A stretch of DNA of 64,000 nt from Valencia hispanica (taxonomy: Eukaryota > Chordata > Actinopteri > Cyprinodontiformes > Valenciidae). Position numbers and translations under genes: made by a program. Every line of letters begins with the position of its first letter. Positions within the stretch are counted from its first letter, which is position 1. Below the pieces are notes generated by a model. The model saw only the letters and a program-made list of their open reading frames with translations, had not been told where the DNA came from and did no database searches. The stretch lies in assembly GCA_963556495.2 (NCBI GenBank), contig OY747710.1:21273500-21337499 (forward strand), read 5' to 3'. Below are positions 22,438 to 33,965 of this stretch, in pieces.

Positions 22438-23192
22438 TTTTCGAACGCAAATAAAACAATCGAAGCTGAATCGTCACCTGCTCATCTGCTCATCTGCTCA
22501 CCTGATCACCTCGTAAGATCCTATAGAATCACGGTGACATCAGAACTTTGAAGCAGATTGGACAAAGCAAATGTTTACATAGGGAAAGTTCACAGTGCGC
22601 ATGACAGACAAGGTTGAGCCTCCTTGAATCAAATGCAAAAAATAATGGCAAAGGATTACGTTTTTTTTCACTTTTTCTTTTCTAAATACACACTGGATAT
22701 TTTAGTAATTCTGGAAATACAGTCATATCACAAGGTGGATTATTCTTTTCAGCACGGAAAAAACAAAGGTAAGAAAAAAATTATGCTCTTGTTTTTCAAA
22801 TGCTGTACATATTTTTGGGCTTATTTTGCTGCTCATTTGCTGAAATGTGCACGTAGCGTGATGAAACATGCAGCTTTAGAATCTGTGAGATGCTGGCTTT
22901 CAGTGAAGGCAAAGTTTGCTCGGTTCTGTTCAGCAGGGTGACCGACAGGTTCGGTTGAATGTGTTCATGTAAAAATTGCAAAATAGCACAACTGTTCCTT
23001 TAATTGCTTGTTATTTTTTCTGGGTTTGGAGGTCACAGAAAATATTTATATGAGTCTTTAGCTGAGATTCTGAGGTTTATAATGATAGGACATACTTAGC
23101 AATCACTGACCACAGGTCAACTAAATTCGGACATTTCCCCGCCCTTCCCCCACAGTGACCCGGCGCCGGGTATGTGGGGCTTAAGAGGTTAA

Positions 23193-24670
23193 AAGATCTT
23201 GAAATTTTAGAAACAGCATGACAGAAAAACATCTTGATTTTAAAACTGACTTTTTAAAACCTTAGTATAACTGTGTTTGTAACCAGCTAATTTATAAATC
23301 TTGTGCAATTTCTTATGTGTCTGTTTATGCTATCAATCCACATCCATGCTGCACCTTTAGAGATTTTTACAAACATTTTTAAATATGTAAACTTTTTCTT
23401 TCTTTAATGAAACATTTTTTGGTGCTTTCTGTTTCAAATTATCATTATTTCTGATTAAACTATCCACAGATGGAATGAGAAAAACACAAACAAAAACACA
23501 GTTCTTTAAAGAGAAGCAATGCTCAGAAGATCACTCTTTACTGATGTCACTGTTAAAGTTATTATATCACAATCTACGAAAAGAATATGTGCATTTTGAT
23601 AACATTTGGCATCACAGTACTTCCAATCATGAATGTGTATAGCATATACATACAGTCATATTCAAGAAGTTAGAAAATTCATTTCTATGAGTCTCGTTTG
23701 TCAGATTAAAAGAACCATTTGTAAATAACATTTAAGCAGGAATTAAACATTGTTTTCATTAAGCCCACATTTCTGTGTTAAAATATTTTTTATTGGTCTG
23801 ACGTAATATTTTAATGTTAAATGACACATTTTCATTTGCTTTAAGCAAAAAAATCATCATAATTAAAGGAGCTGTATGTAAGAAATGTATTTCAATTAAT
23901 CATAAATTGGCCCTGATATGTCACTAGACATTAAGAAACCATGTTCATTTCAAATACTTATATCACTGACAACAGTACTACGGCCAGGATATTGTTATTT
24001 AAAAAGTGAAGTTGCAGCCCTCAACTGATGATGATGTCATCTTGTGTTTTGGCCTGAAGCGCCACCCTCCACCTATCTACCAACCACAAAGTCTGTAATG
24101 TTTCGTTATTAGGGTTGCCAGCTCTGCTCTAGTTACTACTGCTGCAGCTACAAAAGTGTTTTGCATAAAAAAATGTCAAATATTACTACCCCCAAACCTC
24201 GTTATCATTCAGAAATACATTGTGACAAAGTCTGAAATAAAACAAGGATTTGTATAGGAGATGCCTTTGGAAGATGGAGATGGATGAAAACAGAGAAGAA
24301 TTTGAAGACAGACGCCAATGTTGCTAATCTTCTCCTGAACAGGTAATATTAATCTATGTTTGGCTAACTTGTACTTAAATGTAAATGGACATTTCAAATA
24401 TTCTGGACAGTCGAACAAAGTTATGCATGTTTGTGCTAACGTTACGTTAGCGAATATGGAGGAGGTAGGTCATCGAATTGAAAGGTAAGGAATTGTTTGG
24501 GAAATAAAAATGGCAAGTCGCCATTGCTAACATTAGCGATGCATTATCAGAGCCCGTTTCTCTGTCATTATAATTAAACATAATTAACAGAACAAAAATT
24601 GTGTAGGACTCGTCACTTGCCATTGGAAGCTCCTTGATTATCCCTTACATAAATCTGGTGACATCTGGAC
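23193..24670. other. Non-coding, with a probable old transposon fragment from about 23865
   Basis: From about 23866 the sequence AAAGGAGCTGTATGTAAG begins a stretch that resembles a common fish non-autonomous DNA element, with a 17-base palindrome (24435-24451). The matching right end is missing, probably cut off where the LINE begins near 24671. The rest is AT-rich without frames of interest. Confidence 0.45.
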
Positions 24671-24922
24671 ATCTGCCCGGGAACTAAAATTGAGACCTCT
24701 TTGGGTCTTTTTAGCAGAATTGTAAATGGTTCCTGCCTGTCTGCTGAAGGAGGAGCAGCTGCTCTCTGTCTCTCTCCAGATCCATTCACTTTATTTTATT
24801 TTCTGTTTGCTTTTCTTGTTTTCTTTCTTAACCTTTTCTTAGTTACTTTATCTAACCAGCCCCTGGAGTTACTGTATTGGACGGGATCTCTTCTTGGATA
24901 ACTTTTTTATGGACTTATCAAC

Positions 24923-25408
24923 ATGGCTTTTTGCTCAGCTGAGGATTTTGAAATACTGCTCCACAGAATTAAGGGCATTGAAACGAAGCTACGTCGTCTG
25001 GAAATTAATTTTGATCTCCATGCTGATTATGGAAACGACACAACTTTACCTTTGAATACAAACAGCCCGGTGTTACATCGGTCTAACCGTGTCACAGAGA
25101 CTCCCTACAGGCGCCTGAGCGGCAGAACTCCACACTCTAATAAAGACTGGCCAGCTTTAAAACGCATGGAATCATCAACCCCAGCCTGTTCTCCGAGGAA
25201 GAAAAAACAAAAGAAACGCCGGCACAGAGAAAGCTCTGAACCCAGACCTCCCGCTTCTGCTAAAAGTAAACAAAAGAGGTTTCAGCCAAAAACAATAGAT
25301 ATTTCTCCACCTGGAATCACGCTGAAAAACAGATTCGCAGCCTTGAGTTCCCCGAAAGATGACGCAGCGAAACTTGGCTTGATGAAAATAACAAAACAAC
25401 TGCATTAA
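24923..25408 (+). pseudogene. LINE ORF1-like protein (coiled coil and basic region)
   Basis: The frame encodes 161 residues: MAFCSAEDFEILLHRIKGIE, followed by TKLRRLEIN, is a short amphipathic coiled coil, followed by a Ser/Thr/Pro-rich linker and a strongly basic region (KKKQKKRRHRESS). Such coiled-coil plus basic proteins are ORF1 products of L2/CR1-type LINEs and bind the element's RNA. The frame is open but ends abruptly at the deletion junction, so the usual esterase or zinc-knuckle part, if the family has one, is not present. It begins 20 bases after TTATGGACTTATCAAC-type 5' UTR sequence. Confidence 0.6.
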
Positions 25409-27480
25409 TAGAATCTACTCCTCCAAATTATAATTTCTTAAGTGAGAGCAGAAAGCACAGACGAGGTGGAGGTGTAGCCACCATTTTTCACAACTCAATG
25501 AACTTTAAAAAGGTAACTCTGGGCACGTTTGATTCTTTTGAATACCTAGCCACCCAGATAAATGAGCCTAACAAAGCTTTATTTCTAAGTTTATATAAAC
25601 CACCAAAACTTAACTCTAACTTCTTTAATGATTTCAATGACCTTCTTTCTGTAACATGTATCGACTATGACCAACTAATCATCGTGGGGGACTTTAACAT
25701 CCATACCGACAACCCCCAAGATAGACAAGCAAAAACATTAGATGATACTCTCCACAACTTCGGCCTGATCCAGCATGTCAAACAACCAACACACAATAAA
25801 GGACACACTCTGGACTTAATTATCAGCAAAGGTTTAAATATTTCCAACATCTCTGTAATTAATATTGCGTTATCTGACCATTTCTGTATTTTCTTTGAAA
25901 GTACCATCTCTGCTAAATTATCCAGCCACAGTAAGACCACTATAAAAAAGCGTTTTCTAGGGGACAGCTCAGTTGAAACTTTTAAACGTATTTACCCTTC
26001 CACAACATCCCCCTCATCTCCCAACTCAAACTCAGTAAATAAGTTGGTAGATAATTTCCTTGCGAAAATCTCAGACATCATGGATTCCATTGCTCCAACT
26101 AAAGTGAAAGTAGTCTCAGGTAGAAAGAAGTCTCCGTGGGCAAGTAATCCACTGGTACGTAGTGAAAAAAGAGAGTGTCGACGCGCCTAGAGAAAATGGT
26201 GAAAAACTCGACTCCAGGTTCACTGTGAGATCTACAAAGAGAGACTGAATAGATATCAGCTAACTATAAAAGATGCTAGGGAATCGTTCTTTTCTGAAAT
26301 CATCAACAGAAACATTAATAATGCACGGACTCTATTTGCAACAGTGGAAAGACTAACTAATCCTTTAGTGACAGTAGCCCCTGAACTAAACTCTACCAGG
26401 TCCTGCAATGAATTTGCCAGCTTTTTCACTGAAAAGATTCTAACAATTAGACGGTCAATCTGTACCTCAATATCGAATCCACAACCAGTGCCATCCCCAA
26501 TCAACAACAATGTAGAGAAAATGTCTGAATTCCACGAATTAAACCAGAACAGCCTTGAAAAAATCATTATCCAATTAAGCTCCTCCTCCTGCTGTCTTGA
26601 TATCCTACCCACAGCTTTTCTAAATAAAGTTCTTCCTGTTATTGGGTCTGATCTTGTTCAAATAGTGAACTCATCCCTGCTATCAGGTGTCTTCCCTTAA
26701 GCTTTAAAAACAGCAGTTATTAAACCAATGCTAAAGAAGAAAAATCTGGACAACACGTTAATGCAGAACTACAGGCCGATCTCTAATCTTCCATTCATCA
26801 GTAAGATTATTGAAAAAGCCGTGTTTCAGCAGTTGAATAGCTTCATAACAATGACAAACCGTTTGGATGTTTTTCAGTCTGGTTTCCGTGCTCACCACAG
26901 CACCGAGGCTGCCCTCGTCAAAGTATTCAATGACATCCGCATAAATACAGACTGTGGTAGAACCACAGTGCTGGTTCTGTTGGACCTAAGTGCAGCATTT
27001 GACACTGTTGATCATGATATTTTATTGGAACGACTGGAGAGCTGGGTCGGACTCTCTGGTATACTACTTGGCTGGTTCGAATCTTACCTAAAGAACAGGA
27101 ACTTCTATATTTCAATAGGAAACTTTTCATCAGAATGAATAGAAATCACATGTGGGGTGCCCCAGGGCTCCATCCTGGGGCCCCTCTTATTTAATATCTA
27201 CATGCTCCCACTAGGCAAGATTATAGCAACCAATAACATTAGCTACCATAACTATGCGGATGACACTCAGCTCTACATTACAATGCCACCATTCAAACCC
27301 TAAATCAATGCATTGACCAAATAAATGGATGGATGTGCCATAACTTTCTCCAGCTGAATAGAAACAAAACTGAAGTGATTATTTTTGGACCCAACGAGGA
27401 ACGATTAGGAGTCAGCACACAGCTTAAATTAATACAGCTAGAAACTACTGATCAGGCTTAAAACCTAGGTGTATTAATGG
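25408..27480 (+). pseudogene. LINE ORF2 fragment: endonuclease C-half and reverse transcriptase
   Basis: One frame runs from 25408 to about 27301 with three in-frame stops (26188-26190, 26698-26700, 27136-27138), then shifts frame near 27300. Visible motifs: GGGVATIFH, the endonuclease GDFNIHTDNP and ALSDHFC; then reverse transcriptase blocks [66 protein letters not shown] and the catalytic YADD box at about 27254-27265. The first endonuclease motifs are deleted. Two of the three stops replace positions that are usually Trp in this family, as expected for single-base decay. No active enzyme can be made from this copy. Confidence 0.85.
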
Positions 27481-27531
27481 ACTTAGACCTGAACATAAGA
27501 CTTGAAAACAGTCTGTGTGTAATTAATCTAC

Positions 27532-27615
27532 ATGTGTTTCACTTAATAAATTGAATTACTGAAATGCATAAACTTTTAATTGAATATTGTAATTTATTGA
27601 ATATGACTGTATTTG
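27532..27615. mobile_element. Terminal remnant of a Tc1-like element
   Basis: TTGAATTACTGAAATGCATA and the following AACTTTTAATTGAATATTG resemble the inner and outer end of the Tc1 family seen at 39325-40775 and 17278-18481. Only about 85 bases remain. Confidence 0.5.
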
Positions 27616-29261
27616 AGTATATAAAGTCATTCTGAAAATGTTTTGGGTGTACTTAGTTTCCCACAGTATTTTGTACTTTAGCTTCATCTTTTTTCAAATG
27701 AACAATGACATGGAGTCTGTGGGATTTGGGTTTGTACACTTGAGGTTAGTGTGGCATTTAGTCAAACCCTAACAGCATTTCTGTGGGACAAATGTGATTG
27801 GATACTTATAGTGAAAGGTAGTAAAAGTACCTAAGTAGGTGCTACATTATCAGTTGGCTGTCACTTTTCAGTTTGATTTGGAAAGTATAGCTTGAGCCTG
27901 CATTTTACCTGGACTTGATATTTAATATTCTACTGAGATCTGAAATCTGCACAGCTAATTCATTAGTATCTCTAAATTTACCACTATGATCTATCAAGTC
28001 TTCAAAGGACTGAAAAATTACCGAGCATTTGGACGTTTAAATAACTTTAAATATAGCACCTGTGATAAGAATCACCCCTGCTTTATATGGGCCAAATTTT
28101 GAAAAACCATCTCTCCTGTTGTTTTATTTTTCTTTTATTAATACAGTGACAGCTAAAATGCAGATATTATCTTCGTCCATGGGGTGACAAGCAGAAGCAA
28201 CTCCAGTATCCTATCCAACAAAACACTAGCATACATGTACAAAAATTTGCTAAAGATTTGTTTCTAGCAAATATTATGTATTAAGCATTAACTTTCCACA
28301 ACCTGGTGATTCTATTGCAGCCAGAAAACACAGATAATTCGAACGGTGACTGGAATCAACAGATTTCTAAGTTTGATGGGAACTGAGAGGTGAATGCCCA
28401 GTTGGAAAATCAAAATTCTGATATGTTTATAATCAGTGAATGCATCGTACTAGGAGTTAAAACTTTACACGAACAACAACACTTTAAACTGTTACTGGAG
28501 GGAAGAATTCTCAATGTTAGTTATTTTCAGTGTCAGTGAAGAGTCTAAAATGAAGTCAAAGGAAGCACAAATATGAAAGAATGTCTTGGGAAATGGGAAA
28601 TGAAATCTAGCTTGTATTTTCTACAATACGTTGAGGCATCTATGCTGTTCACTCAGGCCACGTGAGAGAGAGAGCAAGACTTTCTGAAGACAGGAAAGGC
28701 AAATTTGTTATAACAAATATGCTCTTTTTTATTATTTTAAGCTTGCGTTTAGGTTCCACAGAATTGTACAGTACACACATAGAGATTGCTGCTTTAGTAA
28801 TGCTAGCTGTGGTAAACAGGCTAATAAGATGCTAAAGCAAGTTGAAATTTTAACTCATTAGTTGTAAAATAACAGTTAAAGCCTTTTGAAAAGAAACCGT
28901 TCTCATTATTATGTCATCTCTCCTCCTCACATAAATAATGAATGATGGCTCACAGCAGAAAAGCTGGAAAAAACATTGGAATGCCCTTCTTTTATCTTTG
29001 AGTATTATAGATCCTAAACAGAAATCAGAATCAGTTTGTAAGTGCAAGTTTGCAGCCACACACACACGTATTGACAGACGTTTTCCTTTTATACTTCTCT
29101 GTTGGTGTGTCAGTGTTGCAAAGCAATTCCCTGCCAAGACAGCAGTGGGTGTAGACCTTTTCTGGTGGGTCTGCCTACCATTGCAGTGATGTCTCTGGAC
29201 GACAACAGATGATTTGCTTCAGCTTGTAAAAGTGGACCTGTAATGCTCCAATTGTGAAAGT
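27616..29261. other. Non-coding, nothing firmly recognised
   Basis: This is AT-rich sequence. The short frames at 28850-29189 have no domain, and I find no paired ends. Confidence 0.5.
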
Positions 29262-31534
29262 AAGATGGCGCCAGCGTGTTCGGTAAGCCGTCTGCTGATC
29301 TCTGTTTTTCTCATTTTTTCATTTTTCCTGTGCTATGCGGTTACTGTTGGGACTACAATCCTAACTTATGACCGTCTCACCCTCCTGGATCTTCGTTTGC
29401 CTTCGTTCCCTCCTCAGGATTATTGCCATTACCATTGAGAGACCCTGCAAACGGTGCACTCTACTATTCCAGCTAATCTTTGGAGAGTCCCCCTGCCCTT
29501 TGTGGCTCGGTAAAAGGCGCCGTCGGAGTAGTAAGCGTGGTGGTTGCCTGGTCCGTTTGCAAGCTGCGCTGGCACACTCTTCGAGGTTTATACAGTCTCG
29601 ACCGGGTGTGCCGACTCGATGTCTCTCTGTATGGTGTTTTCTGGACACTGTGAACCGACGCTCATCTCTGTTCCTGGCCCTGGCCTCGGCGCTGCTTCCT
29701 CTTCTAGCCCTGCTTTGTCTCCCTGCTGGTGCTACTGTGGTGTGGATTTCTCCAACCTTCGGGATCTGAAACACATCTCCACTTCTGAAGTCAATTTTTG
29801 AAAATTTTCCTTGGAAAAATCGTTATCATCCGGGCTCAGATCTCTCCTCCCTGTGTTACAGGTCTTTTTTATCCTATCCTGCATAGATCATTTTGACCAT
29901 TTTGATCATTTTGATCTGCTTTCTTTGTTATGTCTCAAGAATCTCCTGTCAGTCTTGAAGCTCTCAGGCTCCCCTATTGACCCTGTTCCCCCACACCTTC
30001 TTAAGGAGGTTTCTTTAGGTACTGGCCCCTTCTTACTAAAAATTATTAACAGCAGCCTGTCCACTGGTGTTGTGCTCCATGCTTTTAAACATTCAGTAGT
30101 ACAACCAGTTCTGAAGAAGCCTGGCCTTGACAGCTTTGTCTTAATAATTTCCGTCCGATCTCCAAGCTTCCATTTTTATCAAAACTGCTGGAGCGTGTTG
30201 TTTTTAATCAAGTTACCTTCTATTTGGATAAACACTGTTTGATGGATCCTTTTCAATCGGGCTTTCGATCCTTTCATAGCACAGAGTGGGCTCATCTTCG
30301 TGTATTCAATGACATTTTACTTACCCTTGACTCCGAATCCAATGTGCTGCTTGTATAATTGGACTTATCTGCTGCTTTCGACACTGTTGATCATGCCATC
30401 CTACTGACCCGGCTGAACCAGCTGATTGGTGTCCAGAGGAAGGCCCTAGAATGGTTTAGCTCTTACTTTTGCGATAGGAGTTTTAATGTTATGATGGGTG
30501 GCACTGTCTCCCTCTCTGCTGCTTTGACTTGTGGTGTCCCTCAGGGCTCTATTCTTGGACCCGTTTTATTCAATTTATATATTCTGCCGCTGGGTGACAT
30601 TTTTCGAAAACATCATGTCAACTACCACTTGTATGCGGATGATTGCCAATTATATGTGTCGGTGAACCCTAACGACTCCTTGCAGACCCTGGCGGACTGC
30701 CTCAATGATGTGAAGAACTGGCTGTCTGCAAACTTTCTTCTGTTAAATGATGCCAAGACAGAGGCTATTATCTTTAGCCCAAAGACTTCTCCATACCCCC
30801 AACTTAACTTTCCTTTCTTTTCTCAGTTTCAAACCTAGAGGTTATAATGGATTCTTCCTTAAGAATGGATATCCATGTCAACCAGGTCGTAAAGTCTTGT
30901 TTCTTCCACCTTAGGCGTCTTTCCAAAGTTAAACCTATTTTAAAAAGGTGCCATCTCCAATCTGTCAAACCCGGTGCTCTATGGCCTCTTCCGCTTCTTC
31001 TTCCTTTTCCTCTTGCTCTACCCTTGCCCGCCTTCAACTGGCGCAGAATGCAGCAGCATGAATTTTGACTGCCACTAGGCAGAGGAAACACATTACACCT
31101 GTTATGGCAAAACTGCATTGGCTTCCTGTCCGCCTCCGGATAGAGTTTAAGATCCTGTTATTCGTTTTTAAGACTCTCAATGGCCTGGCTTCTGCTTATT
31201 TGTCCGAGCTGCTTCGTCCCTATGTCCCCACAGGATCCCTCAGATCAGCCGAGCAGCATCTATTACTTGTAGACTCTCCCCCTCCCTCACCCTTTTTTAA
31301 ATCTCATTTGAAAACTTATTTTAACTCTTTTGCTTTTTACTCTGCTTAATTTCTTTCTCCTTTTATCATTTAGTTTCTTCTTTTTCTCTTTTATTCCTTC
31401 CCAATTAACTGATCTTAACTGATTTTTGTCGTATTACCTTTTTAATTTGTTTTATTACAGGGTGCTTTGTTCAGCACTTTGGTCGGTTCTCATGCCATGT
31501 GTAAATGTGCTATATAAATAAACTTGGTATGGTA
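29262..31534 (+). mobile_element. Second LINE copy (L2/CR1-type), internally deleted, 3' end intact
   Basis: It begins with AAGATGGCGCCAGCG, a typical LINE 5' end, and a 5' region to about 29800. The endonuclease is missing and the reverse transcriptase follows directly. The 3' end terminates in TATATAAATAAACTTGGTATGG, a short repeated tail as in L2/CR1 elements. A run of CATTTTGA units lies at 29885-29915. It is a different family from the copy at 24671: its RT motifs and 3' part differ. Confidence 0.8.
29811..31349 (+). pseudogene. LINE reverse transcriptase and C-terminal domain, broken frames
   Basis: Pieces in several frames: GSPIDPVPPHLLKEV and INSSLSTGVV (start of RT), then 30359-30838 with [39 protein letters not shown], and the catalytic YADD (HLYADDCQLYV), and NDVKNWLSANFLLLN. 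The downstream part (31065-31349) has the C-terminal block KLHWLPVRLRIEFKILLFVF, followed by KTLNGLASAYLSELL, which is shared by fish L2-type LINEs. Stops and frameshifts at about 30170, 30350 and 30838 inactivate it. This is the RT of a target-primed retrotransposon. Confidence 0.8.
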
Positions 31535-31967
31535 AAAGCACATCCGCTCAATGGCCAACAGAGAGCGAGTTTTGATTGAGCTAGAAAGCTTTTTACTAGA
31601 AATGCATCTCATAGAATACTCTAAAAACGCATGTAAACAAACAAACACAGCGGTCTGTTTTGTTGTTCCCTACCCCTTCCTGGTGTTCAAAATCGCCAAA
31701 AGACCATATTAGATAAACTGAACTTACAATATAAAGCATCTAGTGCCCAAAGGCTGCATTATACTACTACTAATTAAATCGCCTTTAGAACACCGTTCGG
31801 GAGAAATGATCTTGGGCTGATGTTGGGCCGACCAATCACAGACGTGCACTCTCTGTTGAGTTTGATGGCTCTACTCTGTCCGTCCTACTGTGCCTGTCGG
31901 AGAGCCCTTGCATCGATGGATGATGGGGCTGTGTGTCTCCGCTCCTCTGCTGACAGAGAAGTATTAA
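31535..31967. other. Linker between LINE copies, nothing firm
   Basis: A short repeat-like stretch, possibly part of the next LINE from about 31890. The frame 31820-32344 here runs into LINE coding sequence only in its second half. Confidence 0.4.
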
Positions 31968-32274
31968 CTAGGCTTAAAAGATCAATCAGACAGCTGCAGT
32001 GGGTTAAAAAGGCTGCTGCTCGCATCCTCACTCATGTAGCTCAGAGAATAGACTTCAAAATACTTTTACTAGTTTATAAATCATTGAATGATTTAGCACC
32101 AAAGTATCTTGAAGATCTACTGTTACTACACCAACCCCCCAGACCACTCAGGTCCTCTAATTCCAGTCTACTAATCATCCTTAGAATTAGAACCAAACAT
32201 GTAGAAGCAGCTTTCAGTTTCGATGCTCCTCTAATCTGGAACAAACTTCCAGACAACTGTAAAGCTGCTGAAAC

Positions 32275-33492
32275 TAGGGATGGGCATTCAATTAAACTGT
32301 CTTCATCGATCATCGGGAGAGTTAACGATTCATTTTTCGATTAATCATTGATATTTTTATATTAAAATTCAGTGTTCATAGGCTATATTAAAATGCAGTG
32401 AGAATAGAAAAATAGCGTGTTTCCTCATTGAGATCTTCATTACAAGTGGGACACCTCTTGAGGAAGTTAAACGGAATTAATTCACGGTAGTTGCACAAAG
32501 AAAATATGCGCTATAAGCAGCGGAGCCGACAGCTAAAAGACGGTACTCATTAACACAATTGACGCTCAGATTTTTTTTCTTCTCCAAAAAAGTAAAAAAA
32601 AGAAGAAAAAAGTCATGTTAAACAATAACTTAATAAAAAAAAATATAATACTTATAGGTCTGATAGTTTTGTGTTACGTTTGGCAAAAAGAGTCGAGAAA
32701 GAGGATGAGAGAGATCAGCGTACCTAACAATGAATTAGGCTCATTAACAGAGTAGAAAAGACAAAAACAAAAGAAACCTTAACGTATATACAACTTTAGC
32801 ACCAGTCTACTGATTTTTGTTGAGAAAGATGAGCATGTTAACATGCGCTGGGGTCAGAAGCGAAAGCAGCCTGGTGACCAGACTGACGGTCACCAGGTTG
32901 CTTTCGCGTCTGACCTGCAGCGCCGAGATCACCTGCTGTGAGGGGACAGACGTCGCTGTGATACACATGCCTCCGTGCTAACTTAGCAAGCCTCTGGAAT
33001 CGTGTTTAATTCATTTTCCACCCGTCTATAGGGGTGCAATCCAGGGGTGGCGGAGCCTCCCTCAGAAAGTAATTGGTGAGTAAGTTTCTCTGCTCGTTGT
33101 GCATCTCAGCTCCTCCGTGCTAACACCGACTTGATGCAAGGTTGAGACCAAGAGCAGGATGCTCCGCTTCTAACCAGGGTTGGAAGTGCATTCAAGTACT
33201 TATACACAGCTTCGCAGTGTTGGCAGTGAACCGAGACTTTTTTTTGTTTGTTTTTTTTAGTCAAAGTGGTCCCACGCCATACTTTGCTGCGACCTCTTCA
33301 TGACAATGCTACTTTTGAAATCGCCCTCATGTGGTTAAGTGTTCAATTACTGCCACATAGCAAAATTAATTGCATTCCTTCAAAACTCACACTACGCAAC
33401 AGAACATGCATTAATTGATCGGTAAAAAAAAGTCAATGATGAAATTCTTAATGATCAATGAATCAATCGTCGATTAATTATGCCCATCCCTA
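32275..33492. mobile_element. Non-autonomous hAT transposon, 8-bp target duplication
   Basis: The 1218-bp element starts TAGGGATGGGCATTCAATTA and ends TTAATTATGCCCATCCCTA. A perfect 8-bp target duplication, GCTGAAAC, flanks it (32267-32274, 33493-33500), the mark of hAT elements. No transposase frame is visible. It contains a perfect 14-base palindrome (GCATGTTAACATGC near 32833-32846) and a long hairpin (32853-32914). Confidence 0.85.
32853..32914. repeat. Inverted repeat, 27-base arms, 8-base loop
   Basis: Arms 32853-32879 and 32888-32914 pair over 27 bases with two mismatches; the loop is AGACTGAC. It lies in the interior of the hAT element, away from its ends. Transcribed, it would form a strong hairpin. 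Confidence 0.9.
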
Positions 33493-33549
33493 GCTGAAAC
33501 ATTGAGTTCCTTTAAATCACAACTAAAAACCCATGTGTTTAGAGCTGCC

Positions 33550-33690
33550 TTTGATTAACTGGGGTGACCATGGCTCAGGAGGTTTGGAGCTCGTCCTGTA
33601 ACAGGTGGGTTTGTGGTTTGCATCCCCGCTCTGTCCGTCTCGGTCGTTGTCCGTTCAAGACTAGTAAAAGCACTATACAAGTACCGGCCA
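33550..33690 (+). repeat. tRNA-like SINE remnant
   Basis: CCATGGCTCAGGAGGTTTGG resembles an A box and GGTTTGCATCCCCGCTC a B box of a tRNA-derived SINE. The body is decayed, and it is joined to the LINE 3' end. It is not a tRNA gene: no acceptor stem can be formed that I can see. Confidence 0.45.
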
Positions 33691-33789
33691 TTTTTAGCAT
33701 AACTGATTATTAATAGCTGGAAGCTCATAACAGTAGTATGTTTTAATATTCTTTATGTTTCTGATTTTCCTTTTTATCTTTTTTTTTTA

Positions 33790-33965
33790 GGTTTTGTGGC
33801 CACTGCGGCCTTTATTTGCAGTGGTTAGTACAGAAGGAGGGAGAGAAGTGGGGGAGAGACATCGCAAATGTCCAAAGGGCAGAAGTCGAACCTGGGACAA
33901 CCGCTTCGAAGGATGAGGCCTCTGAACATGGGGCGCCCGTCTTAACCATGACGCCGCACAATAAC
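33790..33965 (-). repeat. SINE-like repeat, antisense
   Basis: GTCGAACCTGGGACAACCGC followed by GATGAGGCCTCTGAACATGG is the kind of tRNA-related promoter module found in fish SINEs, read on the minus strand (B-box-like GGTTCGA). The family is not identified. Confidence 0.4.

Larger units (their letters stand above)
20438..23188 (-). mobile_element. Defective piggyBac-like transposon
   Basis: The 2.75-kb element is flanked by TTAA (20434-20437 and 23189-23192), with inverted ends CCTCTTAAGCCCCA at both termini. It encodes the N-terminal half of a piggyBac transposase on the minus strand (exon at 22307-22437, core fragments at 21013-21720). The catalytic C-terminal part is missing: after the FEAILWSLHLSFVNEDNEKK block the homology stops, and the remaining 0.6 kb to the left end is non-coding. 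A long dinucleotide/tetranucleotide microsatellite (21790-21922) has grown inside it. Confidence 0.8.
24671..27500 (+). mobile_element. L2/CR1-type LINE, nearly one frame but with stops and a deletion
   Basis: The copy keeps a 5' untranslated part, ORF1 (24923-25408) and much of ORF2 (25408-27480). Between ORF1 and ORF2 the first part of the endonuclease is deleted. The 3' end stops short near 27500 without the usual C-terminal part and tail. A second, antisense copy of the family lies at 6677-7970. It has no target duplication that I can see, as expected for a truncated copy. Confidence 0.8.
31968..33545 (+). mobile_element. LINE 3' fragment interrupted by a hAT element
   Basis: Before the hAT insertion, 31970-32274 encodes the C-terminal block of an L2-type LINE: QLQWVKKAAARILT, IDFKILLLVYKSLNDLAPKY, RPLRSSNSSLL and APLIWNKLPDNC. 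After the hAT element the frame resumes at 33493 with SFKSQLKTHVFRAAFD-like sequence. Reading across the hAT insertion gives one continuous LINE end, which shows the hAT came later. Confidence 0.8.

Noticed and set aside
29361..29801. Overlapping frames of 85-137 residues on both strands
   Set aside because: They lie in the GC-rich 5' part of the LINE at 29262; no domain, and the strands overlap.
31820..32344. 174-residue frame as a host gene
   Set aside because: The middle and later part is the C-terminal block of an L2-type LINE, and it runs into the hAT element after 32275.
33550..33690. tRNA gene
   Set aside because: A- and B-box-like text is present but no cloverleaf with acceptor stem can be drawn; it fits a SINE remnant.
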